Part shown: piece by piece, positions 8,613-15,481 of the stretch
Layout: each line of letters starts with the position of its first letter
Numbering within the stretch: the stretch's first letter is position 1
Origin: Pontibacillus yanchengensis
GTDB lineage: Bacteria; Bacillota; Bacilli; Bacillales; BH030062
Reading direction: 5' to 3'
DNA: 64,000 bases
Assembly: GCF_009856295.1 (NCBI RefSeq)
Contig: NZ_WMEU01000001.1
Coordinates: 744,001-808,000 of the forward strand
Translations under genes and position numbers: made by a program
Notes under the pieces: model-generated
What the model was told of the DNA's origin: nothing
Seen by the model: only the letters and a program-made list of their open reading frames with translations
Database searches by the model: none

Positions 8613-9338
8613 ATGATCGATAAAAACTCCCCTGTACCTATTTATTATCAAATAGAAGAAGCCATAAAATCCCAAATCATTAACGGAGTGCTACAACCAG
8701 GAGATGCATTACCTTCTGAACGTGAATATACAGAACAATACAACATCAGTCGGATGACTGTACGTCAGGCTATAAGCAATCTCGTTCATGCTGGATATTT
8801 ATATAGACAAAAAGGTAGGGGTACCTTTGTCTCAAAGCAAAAAATTGAAAAAAACCTACAGGGTTTAACGAGCTTTTCTGAAGATATGCGAGCTCGTGGC
8901 ATGAAACCCGGAAATCGATTAGTTGGCTTTGAAATCATCCCTGCCCCATCTTCTATCGCTAGAAAACTGAAGATAGAAGAACATACTCCTATCTATGAAA
9001 TTAAAAGGATTCGTCTTGCAGATGATAAACCAATGGCATATGAACGCACCTATATTCCAGCTAATCTTGTTAAAGGGCTTACAGAAGAACACGTTAAAGG
9101 ATCTTTATACGATTACTTAGAGGACACTCTCAACCTAGTCATTGAATCTGCCACTCACGAAATAGAATCATCTTTGACAAATGAATTTGAAATGAAAATG
9201 CTAGAAGTTCCCGAAAACTCTTCTATTCTCCTCATTAAACGTCAAACGTTCTTGCAAGATGGCACCCCATTAGAGGTTGTTGAATCAAGTTATCGTTCAG
9301 ATCGATATAAGTTTATGACCCATATGATAAGAAATTAA
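8613..9338 (+). CDS. nagR: GntR/HutC-family transcriptional regulator (NagR/YvoA-like)
   Basis: A 241-residue GntR-family repressor. The winged helix lies at about residues 5-70 (QIINGVLQPGDALPSEREY, ISRMTVRQAISNL, GRGTFVS). A UTRA effector-binding domain follows at about 90-235. NagR/YvoA binds glucosamine- or GlcNAc-6-phosphate there. The divergent GlcNAc-type PTS gene and operator-like motifs between the two genes fit that role. The start ATG has AAGGAGG 9 nt upstream. The symbol is assigned by family and context, not by ligand evidence. Confidence 0.85.
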   Translation: MIDKNSPVPIYYQIEEAIKSQIINGVLQPGDALPSEREYTEQYNISRMTVRQAISNLVHAGYLYRQKGRGTFVSKQKIEKNLQGLTSFSEDMRARGMKPGNRLVGFEIIPAPSSIARKLKIEEHTPIYEIKRIRLADDKPMAYERTYIPANLVKGLTEEHVKGSLYDYLEDTLNLVIESATHEIESSLTNEFEMKMLEVPENSSILLIKRQTFLQDGTPLEVVESSYRSDRYKFMTHMIRN

Positions 9339-9342
9339 CAGA

Positions 9343-9377
9343 CCTCCAAACCTAATCAGGTTTGGAGGCTTTTTTTA
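9343..9377 (+). terminator. Intrinsic terminator
   Basis: The stem CCTCCAAACCT / AGGTTTGGAGG is followed by seven T residues directly after the GntR gene. Confidence 0.92.
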
Positions 9378-9395
9378 CTTATGACATTAATAAAT

Positions 9396-9680
9396 AAATA
9401 AGAGATGTTATTCAGTAAACGAGACATAATCTTGAAGACTTGAATTTGATATAGTTTTGGGGAGTGGTGTGTTTCCGTTGTGTTAAGTGGGAGAAGAAAT
9501 GGGCTGGTAAATGGAGCGACTTTCCCTGCTTTCGGAGCAAGAATCAAAAAACAGGAGCTACTTTTAAAAATAGGAGTGACAGCCCTATTTCCCGCCCCAT
9601 CTTTACGTAATTTGGTTCAACGGAAACATTTCTCTTACCAAGATAATGGGGCGATAATGGAATATCGACAGCAATATCAA
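9396..9680 (+). repeat. Dispersed repeat family A, copy A1
   Basis: The left end CTTGAAGACTTGAA (9431) and right block CGGAAACATTTCTCTTACC (9636) match copies A2 and A3. The middle shares the block CTTTCCCTGCTTTCGGAGC..CAGGAGCTACTTTT with A2. Compared with A3 the right terminal repeat is missing about 24 bases. Open frames across it are not genes. Confidence 0.75.
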
Positions 9681-9804
9681 AACTTTCTAGAATTAAACAA
9701 TCATAGAAAAGTCGGACTTTTTCAATAATTGTGATTATGCTGTTGCCCTTTATAAGTTCCATAGATATAATGATTGTATTCATTTTATAAAGGGGGAACT
9801 GCGA

Positions 9805-10713
9805 TTGCCAATTAATATTCCTAGTAAATTACCGGCGTACGATGTGTTAGAGAACGAAAATATTTTTTTAATGGATGATAAAAGGGCAGTTACCCAAGAT
9901 ATCCGTCCTTTAAATATACTTATTCTTAACCTAATGCCAGAAAAAGAGCGAACTGAAACCCAATTACTGAGATTACTAAGTAATTCTCCACTGCAAGTAA
10001 ACGTCGAGTTTTTGCATACAGCAACATATGAGTCCAAAAATGTAAGTCAGTCCCATTTGCATCAGTTTTATAAAACATTTGATCAAGTAAAAGATCGTCG
10101 TTATGATGGCATGATTATAACAGGTGCGCCTGTTGAGCTATTACCATTCGAAGAAGTTGACTATTGGAAAGAGTTAACAAAAATTATGGAGTGGTCGAAA
10201 ACGAATGTCACCTCCTGCTTACACATCTGCTGGGGTGCTCAAGCGGCCCTTTACTATCATTATGGAATTAACAAGTACACCCTCCCACAAAAGCTTACTG
10301 GTGTATTTAGGCACTACATTATGAATTCCACAGTTGAGTTATTGAGAGGCTTTGATGACGAATATTTGGCTCCTCATTCTCGATATACTGACGTTCCTGA
10401 AGAAGAGATTATAGCTCACGATGACCTTCTTCTGCTATCATCCTCTGAAGAAGCTGGTGCCTTTATGGCTATGTCAAAAGACGAAAAACATGTCATGATT
10501 ACAGGTCATATTGAATACGATGCTTATACTCTCTCTGAAGAGTATCAACGAGATATAGCTAAAGGTTTAGAAACGGCTATTCCAAAAGATTACTTCCCAA
10601 AAAATGATCCAGAAGCAAAACCATTAAACCGCTGGCGCTCCCACGCATACTTACTATTTTCAAACTGGTTAAATTATTACGTCTATCAAGAAACTCCCTA
10701 CGAGTGGGACTAA
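9805..10713 (+). CDS. metA: Homoserine O-acetyltransferase, MetA family
   Basis: A 302-residue MetA-family enzyme that activates homoserine for methionine synthesis. The catalytic residues fall at the canonical numbers: C142 in HICWGAQAA, and H235 and E237 in TGHIEYDAY. Residue 111 is glutamate ([15 protein letters not shown]), the residue reported to direct acetyl-CoA rather than succinyl-CoA use in Bacillus MetA, so acetyl transfer is predicted despite the usual succinyltransferase label. The start is TTG 9805 with AGGGGGA about 7 nt upstream. The 5' region is occupied by repeat A1, and I see no SAM riboswitch or T-box there. The gene stands alone before a terminator. Confidence 0.92.
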   Translation: MPINIPSKLPAYDVLENENIFLMDDKRAVTQDIRPLNILILNLMPEKERTETQLLRLLSNSPLQVNVEFLHTATYESKNVSQSHLHQFYKTFDQVKDRRYDGMIITGAPVELLPFEEVDYWKELTKIMEWSKTNVTSCLHICWGAQAALYYHYGINKYTLPQKLTGVFRHYIMNSTVELLRGFDDEYLAPHSRYTDVPEEEIIAHDDLLLLSSSEEAGAFMAMSKDEKHVMITGHIEYDAYTLSEEYQRDIAKGLETAIPKDYFPKNDPEAKPLNRWRSHAYLLFSNWLNYYVYQETPYEWD

Positions 10714-10737
10714 AAATCAATGTAGATGCAATAGCGA

Positions 10738-10766
10738 AAGCCCCGGACATTTATACCGGGGCTTAT
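10738..10766 (+). terminator. Intrinsic terminator of metA
   Basis: The stem AAGCCCCGG / CCGGGGCTT follows metA. The T run is weak (ATCTATTG), but the stem is strong. Confidence 0.75.
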
Positions 10767-11025
10767 CTATTGTATTAAAAAGGTCGCTTATAAAATTCAA
10801 TCTCGATCATAAATCAATTCTAAATCTCGAAATTAACACTACACTTCTTGCCCCTAACCCTATTTTACCCACAGGGTCCGTTATTTGGTGTTAAGAAAAA
10901 AGGAAAGCTAGTAAGGTTTCCTTCATTCTTCTCAATATGGATACCATATTGAAAATAGCTTCATTGGCTCAGTGATAGTGACATGTTCTTTTACATATAC
11001 TGTTAATAAAAAAGGGGGGATGAAG

Positions 11026-11976
11026 ATGAAGAAGAAGGTTGTGATTTTCACAGATACAGGGGTGGATGATGCTTTTGCTTTAATCTATGCGCTTAAGCAT
11101 CCAAATTTAAATGTGCTTGCCATTCTTGCTGGATACGGGAATGTCTCGAAAGAAAAGGCTACTCGTAATGTATATTACCTTTTAAAGGAAACAAATAACA
11201 CCGACATCCCTATAATAAGTGGTGCTTCCAAATCATTAGCTGGAGATTCGCCTACTTTTTACGAGGAAATTCATGGGTACAGTGGGCTAGGGGAAATTGA
11301 GACAGAAATCGAAAAATTCAGCGTACTTAATTTTGATCAATTTTACACTATACTAGATGAAAACAAGGATGTAACACTTGTTAATCTAGGGCGTCTTACA
11401 TCACTCGCCATGACTTATATTACAGCCCCAGACATTATGAATAAGATATCTGATTTAGTCATTATGGGAGGAGCATTCCTAGTACCTGGTAATGTAACTC
11501 CTTATGCCGAAGCTAACTTTTATGCTGATCCAACTGCAGCAAGTGTCGTAATCAATAACTCTAGCCCAGAAAATGTAACACTGGTTCCATTAAACATAAC
11601 CGAAAAGGCTATTCTGACGACTGATGTATTAGACACCATTGTGCAACAATCCGTAACGAAATTAGGGTCATTATTAGAAGAATTATTTAGACCTTATTTT
11701 AAATTTTATCAAAAAAAGAACACCAATTTGAAAGGTGCTCCGCTCCACGACCTCACTGCTATGATCTACGTCTCAAATCCTTCCTTATTCAAAAGCCTAT
11801 TTAGGAATGTGACAGTTGTAGATGATTCCTACTTTGCAAGTGGGCTAACCATAGCAGACTTTAGAAGTAACCCAACACTACAAAAAAATTCGAACAACTA
11901 TTGTCGTATTCTTTTACAGGTGGATGAAAAGAGGCTAATGGAAGAATTTAAAAGGATAATTATTGGGAGTGTATAA
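11026..11976 (+). CDS. Nucleoside hydrolase-family protein
   Basis: About 316 residues with the inosine-uridine-preferring nucleoside hydrolase fold, which cleaves N-glycosidic bonds of nucleosides. The N-terminal calcium motif is FTDTGVDDAFAL: D10, D14 and D15 are present, but the aspartate usually at position 8 is phenylalanine. Later family words are LVIMGGAF, NVTPYAEANFYADP and LTAMIYV. Two ATG codons (11020 and 11026) follow a GGGGGG ribosome site; 11026 has the better spacing. The substitution looks like a subfamily feature of Bacillus homologues but could change substrate or activity. It is convergent with the GNAT gene, separated by one base between stop codons. Confidence 0.82.
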   Translation: MKKKVVIFTDTGVDDAFALIYALKHPNLNVLAILAGYGNVSKEKATRNVYYLLKETNNTDIPIISGASKSLAGDSPTFYEEIHGYSGLGEIETEIEKFSVLNFDQFYTILDENKDVTLVNLGRLTSLAMTYITAPDIMNKISDLVIMGGAFLVPGNVTPYAEANFYADPTAASVVINNSSPENVTLVPLNITEKAILTTDVLDTIVQQSVTKLGSLLEELFRPYFKFYQKKNTNLKGAPLHDLTAMIYVSNPSLFKSLFRNVTVVDDSYFASGLTIADFRSNPTLQKNSNNYCRILLQVDEKRLMEEFKRIIIGSV

Positions 11977-11977
11977 C

Positions 11978-12442
11978 TTAGTTCAATGACTTTTCATACA
12001 CATATACTTCATTCTTCTCATTCGTTACAGAATTCTTTATATACGTAAAACCTACTGATTCCCAAAAGGAGTGAGCTTTTCTATTGTTCACTAACACACC
12101 TAACCGTATTTCCTTCAACCCATGATCAACCAAAAGGTTTTCTAGTGCTATATAAGCTTGGTAACCAAAGGAATATTCTTGATAATCGTAATGAATCATA
12201 AAAAGTCCAATCCACGGATAACCATCTTTAGGATTACGCATTAAGTAATCCACTATACCTATATAAGTATCCTCTAACTTGATAAATAGACTCTCTGTCT
12301 GCTTATCTAAAAACTCGGTTTTCAATTCTTCTATACTTCGAGAGGATTTACCATTTTCCATCTCATTATAAGCTCTGTTTGAGTTTTGGATCTCCTGTGC
12401 AATATATATCGTTTCCTCTGATATTGGTTGGAAGGTAATCAT
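11978..12442 (-). CDS. GNAT family N-acetyltransferase
   Basis: A 154-residue single GNAT domain. The core strand WIGLFMIHYDYQ is followed by a weak acetyl-CoA loop region (FGYQAYIALENLL). The C-terminal part LGVLVNNRKAHSFWESVGF is the typical motif B. The target is unknown. It may acetylate a small molecule or an N-terminus. The start at 12442 has AGAGGG about 11 nt upstream, which is slightly distant. It runs convergently into the nucleoside hydrolase gene. Confidence 0.8.
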   Translation of the reverse strand: MITFQPISEETIYIAQEIQNSNRAYNEMENGKSSRSIEELKTEFLDKQTESLFIKLEDTYIGIVDYLMRNPKDGYPWIGLFMIHYDYQEYSFGYQAYIALENLLVDHGLKEIRLGVLVNNRKAHSFWESVGFTYIKNSVTNEKNEVYVYEKSLN

Positions 12443-12577
12443 AATCTATCAGCCCTCTAATCTTTTTATTTAACACATCAGTTAAGTTTCTTCCCCCTAT
12501 GACCTCTTCCTTGGCCCAAACCCCAAAACATAATCTTTTTTTCTTTACATATGTGCATAAACTGGATGAAAATATGA

Positions 12578-12607
12578 TTGACATTGATAATCGTTATCAT
12601 TTATTAT
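12578..12607 (+). promoter_or_regulatory. SigmaA promoter with overlapping Fur box
   Basis: TTGACA (12578-12583) and TATTAT (12602-12607) are spaced by 18 nt. The spacer holds TGATAATCGTTATCA (12585-12599), which matches the 7-1-7 Fur box TGATAATnATTATCA with one mismatch. It drives the IDEAL-domain protein and flavodoxin genes and should be repressed when iron is plentiful. Confidence 0.82.
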
Positions 12608-12673
12608 ATTAGTAATTAAAATGATAAGTATTCTCAATTATCTATTATTGAACAATTGAAAGGAGTTAGCCCC

Positions 12674-13057
12674 ATGTACTCTTCATTTATAGTTACAGCA
12701 CCCTTTAAACACGAAGTTGAGTGTTTTTGCTCAGATGTTAAACATACGAACACCATCGCTTTTAGAAAAGGGGATCACCTATACCTAACCGAGGAGAAAA
12801 GATACGTTAACGATATAGGATGGTATTTTAAAGTTTTAATAAATGACATGTATAGTGCCTATTTTGTTATTACAGATTTAGAAAAACTGTACCAAATGGA
12901 TTATCTCCATTCTTTATTAGATATTGAATTAGAAATTAACTATTACCAGTACAAGGTTAATCAAGCACTAGATGAAAAAGACGAAGAAACCTTTACAACT
13001 TATGTTACCAAATTAGAAAAACGTCAAGAACTCCTTCATCACAAAGTCACCAGTTAA
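12674..13057 (+). CDS. IDEAL-domain protein in a Fur-controlled operon
   Basis: A 127-residue cytoplasmic protein. The C-terminal third (about residues 85-122: DIELEINYYQYKVNQALDEK and following) matches the short helical IDEAL domain of Firmicutes. The N-terminal 80 residues form a probable small beta-rich domain (HLYLTEEKRYVNDIGWYF). The start at 12674 is supported by AAAGGAG 9 nt upstream. The flavodoxin gene begins 30 bases after its stop, so the two are likely one operon under the Fur-box promoter. The function is unknown. The arrangement recalls the iron-regulated ykuNOP operon of B. subtilis, in which an unknown protein accompanies flavodoxins. Confidence 0.75.
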   Translation: MYSSFIVTAPFKHEVECFCSDVKHTNTIAFRKGDHLYLTEEKRYVNDIGWYFKVLINDMYSAYFVITDLEKLYQMDYLHSLLDIELEINYYQYKVNQALDEKDEETFTTYVTKLEKRQELLHHKVTS

Positions 13058-13087
13058 TCATATATAGAAAGAAAGGATGAGATACCG

Positions 13088-13585
13088 ATGGCAAATATAC
13101 TAATTACATTCGCTAGCATGTCAGGCAATACAGAAGAGATGGCTGATTTATTAAAAGCTGATATCGAAAAGCATGGACACGAAGTCACGTTTGAAGAACT
13201 TGACGAATTAAGTGCACATGACCTCGTTCAATATGATGGTCTTTTATTAGGATCTTACACTTGGAATGATGGAGACCTCCCATATGAAGCAGAAGACATC
13301 TACGAAGAAATAGAAGATTTAGATTTAACTGGAATCAAAGTTGCTGTGTTTGGTTCTGGTGATACAAATTACCCTCTCTTCTGTGAAGCAGTTCATACGT
13401 TTGAGAAACAACTTACGTCTTCTGGTGCTACTCTTGTCCAAGATGGTCTTAAGATTGAAATGGCACCTACCTCAGATGAAGACTTTGAGAAAATTTCGGC
13501 CTTTGGAGATACATTCGCTACTTTTTTTAACACTGTTACTTATAACAGCTTAGGAAGAAGAACAAAAGCGCAAGCGACCGTCTAG
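13088..13585 (+). CDS. Flavodoxin with a repeat-derived C-terminal tail
   Basis: This 165-residue short-chain flavodoxin is a soluble FMN electron carrier that can replace ferredoxin under iron limitation. The FMN phosphate loop is ASMSGNTEEMA near residue 8-18, with LGSYTWNDGDLPY for the second loop and VFGSGDTNYPLFC for the third. The usual fold ends near residue 150. The last residues (about GRRTKAQATV) and the stop codon are encoded by the left end of repeat D2, so the native C-terminus appears to have been replaced. Control by the upstream Fur box fits its role. Confidence 0.9.
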   Translation: MANILITFASMSGNTEEMADLLKADIEKHGHEVTFEELDELSAHDLVQYDGLLLGSYTWNDGDLPYEAEDIYEEIEDLDLTGIKVAVFGSGDTNYPLFCEAVHTFEKQLTSSGATLVQDGLKIEMAPTSDEDFEKISAFGDTFATFFNTVTYNSLGRRTKAQATV

Positions 13586-13630
13586 CGCCGTATGGGCAGC
13601 AGCCTGCACTGCGTAAGCGTCAAGCCGCTC
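13563..13630 (+). repeat. Dispersed repeat family D, partial copy D2
   Basis: AAAAGCGCAAGCGACC..TCTAGCGCCGTATGGGC overlaps the last codons and stop of the flavodoxin gene. It is a left-end fragment followed by CAGCAGCCTGCACTGCG. Confidence 0.75.
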
Positions 13631-13645
13631 TCTTATTTATAAAGG

Positions 13646-13690
13646 AGCCAGGAACTTCTCACCACATGGTGTTTCATTCCTGGCTTTTTT
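13646..13690 (+). terminator. Intrinsic terminator
   Basis: The stem AGCCAGGAA / TTCCTGGCT with an inner CACCACATGGTG hairpin is followed by TTTTTT. It ends the IDEAL-flavodoxin transcript. Confidence 0.9.
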
Positions 13691-13706
13691 CTATGGTTGA
13701 TGACAA

Positions 13707-14234
13707 TCAACTGAAAGCTTCACCATTACTGCTATGTTCTTTCGGCCAAAAAATATGTCGTTTCCCAGTAGATAATACAATCGTTTCAATCACATCTGGT
13801 ATCCTCTGAAACATATGCTTTGTGGATTGAATTACCATCATGTGAAATTGCTGAAGCTGCTCTTCTACACCCTCAAACACGTATTTTTTAATATTGAGTT
13901 CCTTTTCGGATTGTTGAATAACGACGTGGTCAAGACTGAATTCTTGACCACTAATCTCATCAAAACCATTCCAAAACTGACAGAACCAGGCTTGTTTATC
14001 CTTTTGTTGTTCCAATATTATTTGTTGAATAAGATGATCCATAATTTGTGCTAATTTTATGTAATAACACCCTTGTGATGGAAAGATGTCTTCATTAATT
14101 TCTCGCTGTTTATTCCCAATTATCTCTAAAATCATAAGCATATTTCGCTCTTGTTGGGGGCGGTGATATATCTCATGCACAACTTGATCCACAAAAGACT
14201 GAAGCTCTTTCTTCCAGCCTTCAGTAGTTTTCAT
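13707..14234 (-). CDS. Unknown Fur-regulated protein
   Basis: About 175 residues, predicted all-soluble and largely alpha-helical with many glutamines (IIQQIILEQQKDKQ, VEEQLQQFHMM). No known domain is recognised. The start is uncertain: ATG 14234 has GGAG 9 nt upstream, while ATG 14249 sits too close to its ribosome site. Its promoter contains a perfect Fur box, so it should be expressed during iron limitation, in step with the convergent flavodoxin operon. I expect a role in iron sparing or iron uptake but cannot name it. Confidence 0.7.
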   Translation of the reverse strand: MKTTEGWKKELQSFVDQVVHEIYHRPQQERNMLMILEIIGNKQREINEDIFPSQGCYYIKLAQIMDHLIQQIILEQQKDKQAWFCQFWNGFDEISGQEFSLDHVVIQQSEKELNIKKYVFEGVEEQLQQFHMMVIQSTKHMFQRIPDVIETIVLSTGKRHIFWPKEHSSNGEAFS

Positions 14235-14264
14235 AAACGCACACTCCATTCTCCTTCTATATAG

Positions 14265-14298
14265 AATTATTATAATTGATAATGATTATCATCGTCAA
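14265..14298 (-). promoter_or_regulatory. SigmaA promoter with perfect Fur box
   Basis: On the minus strand TTGACG and TATAAT are spaced by 18 nt. TGATAATGATTATCA (14277-14291) matches the 7-1-7 Fur consensus exactly and fills the spacer. It controls the unknown gene to its left; an effect on the divergent membrane protein gene is also possible. Confidence 0.9.
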
Positions 14299-14379
14299 CA
14301 TAGTCCTTAGTCCGTATTTGAATAAGTGAGGGTGCACTGTAAACACTACATAGGAGAGGGATAAAGGAGTGATTTTCTT

Positions 14380-15216
14380 ATGATTTGGTATCTAATTTTA
14401 TCTGTTATTAGTATTTTATTGATAATCTATACCATACGTAAGCACAATGATCGTAGGTTACTCCCCTTTTTCCTTGCACTTGCAGGTATAATTCACCCAT
14501 TTGAAACAATCATTTTGGTATATTTGGATGCTTATCACTACACATTGGGTCTATTTCAAAATATCTATAAAGACAGCGTAGCTGGTAATTTTGTTTCGAA
14601 TTTATTAGCAGTTCCAGCTGCTAGTTTATTTATTGCTGCAAATCAACTAAAAACTCGATGGTTTTGGGTTATTTCTGGGATATTTGTTCTTATAGAAATC
14701 CTATTTATTCATCTCGATATTTTTATACCACTGTGGTGGAAAACATACTATACCGCTATTTTGTTACCTATTCACTTCTTCATTGGAAAAAAGTTATGGC
14801 AGTTTTTTTGCTCATACAAGTACAATGAGCCCCCTAAGTGGCTACTATTTTTCATCCTATATTTTGCTTGTGTGTCCACATTAGGAGCACTTAATTTCAC
14901 TCTTTTAGGTGCATATGATTTGTTTCACTTTCAGGCCGGTCTTTACCAAGACAATTTCAGAGACCACTTAAGTGTTTCTATACCTCATTTATTCATATTC
15001 TCATTTCTTCTGTGTAAATGTATTACACTTAAAATACCTGTAGGATTTACTATTCTGATACTCCTGATAATCGACATTATTTTTATGAATACAAACACAT
15101 TACATTTCACTAGTCTATTAGCATTCGCAACGTATATTGTGTTACGAATCATCATGATTTGGATTGTTCATCTATTTCTTTACTTTCTTACTCCCCCATA
15201 CAATAATCATGTATAG
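14380..15216 (+). CDS. Polytopic membrane protein, unknown
   Basis: A 278-residue very hydrophobic protein with about eight predicted transmembrane segments, rich in aromatic residues (LDIFIPLWWKTYYTAILLP). No transporter signature is recognised. It is divergent from the Fur-controlled gene, and the perfect Fur box lies about 90 bases before its start, so iron control is possible. AAAGGAGTG lies about 9 nt before the ATG. The WWKTYY region faintly resembles the CBO0543 membrane family; this is weak. Confidence 0.65.
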   Translation: MIWYLILSVISILLIIYTIRKHNDRRLLPFFLALAGIIHPFETIILVYLDAYHYTLGLFQNIYKDSVAGNFVSNLLAVPAASLFIAANQLKTRWFWVISGIFVLIEILFIHLDIFIPLWWKTYYTAILLPIHFFIGKKLWQFFCSYKYNEPPKWLLFFILYFACVSTLGALNFTLLGAYDLFHFQAGLYQDNFRDHLSVSIPHLFIFSFLLCKCITLKIPVGFTILILLIIDIIFMNTNTLHFTSLLAFATYIVLRIIMIWIVHLFLYFLTPPYNNHV

Positions 15217-15252
15217 TCTAATAAAAAAATAAACCGATTTATTACCAATTAA

Positions 15253-15287
15253 AAAGAACCGCCCTCCTAACTGGTGGGCAGTTCTTC
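15253..15287. terminator. Bidirectional terminator
   Basis: AAGAACCGCCC pairs imperfectly with GGGCAGTTCTT between convergent genes. The minus strand has the better T run (GGTTCTTTTT). Confidence 0.7.
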
Positions 15288-15290
15288 TTC

Positions 15291-15467
15291 CTATTCCAAT
15301 GTTCGGTTGTTTTCATCTACATCGAAATGTTTATTTACACCATATGGCTGGTCTTCCTTCATTTCTCCTGTACCATCACATATAGTACAAGTATAACGCC
15401 ATTCTTCGTCATCCATGAGTAAACCAGATCCATCACATGCAGTACAACGTATTTCGTGCCTCGCCAT
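15291..15467 (-). CDS. YuiA-like small zinc-finger protein
   Basis: A 58-residue protein with two CxxCxGxG motifs (CTACDGSG at 8-15 and CTICDGTG at 27-34), the DnaJ-type arrangement that binds zinc. It matches the YuiA family in outline. It starts 14 bases after the stop of the aconitase gene, with AGGAG 8 nt upstream of ATG 15467, so it is probably the second gene of that operon. Its function is unknown; a chaperone-like or redox role for the aconitase cluster is speculation. Confidence 0.75.
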   Translation of the reverse strand: MARHEIRCTACDGSGLLMDDEEWRYTCTICDGTGEMKEDQPYGVNKHFDVDENNRTLE

Positions 15468-15481
15468 GAACATCGCTCCTC

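Noticed and set aside
9480-9804. SAM riboswitch or T-box before metA
   Set aside because: No aptamer-like hairpin order or antitermination structure; the region is occupied by repeat A1.
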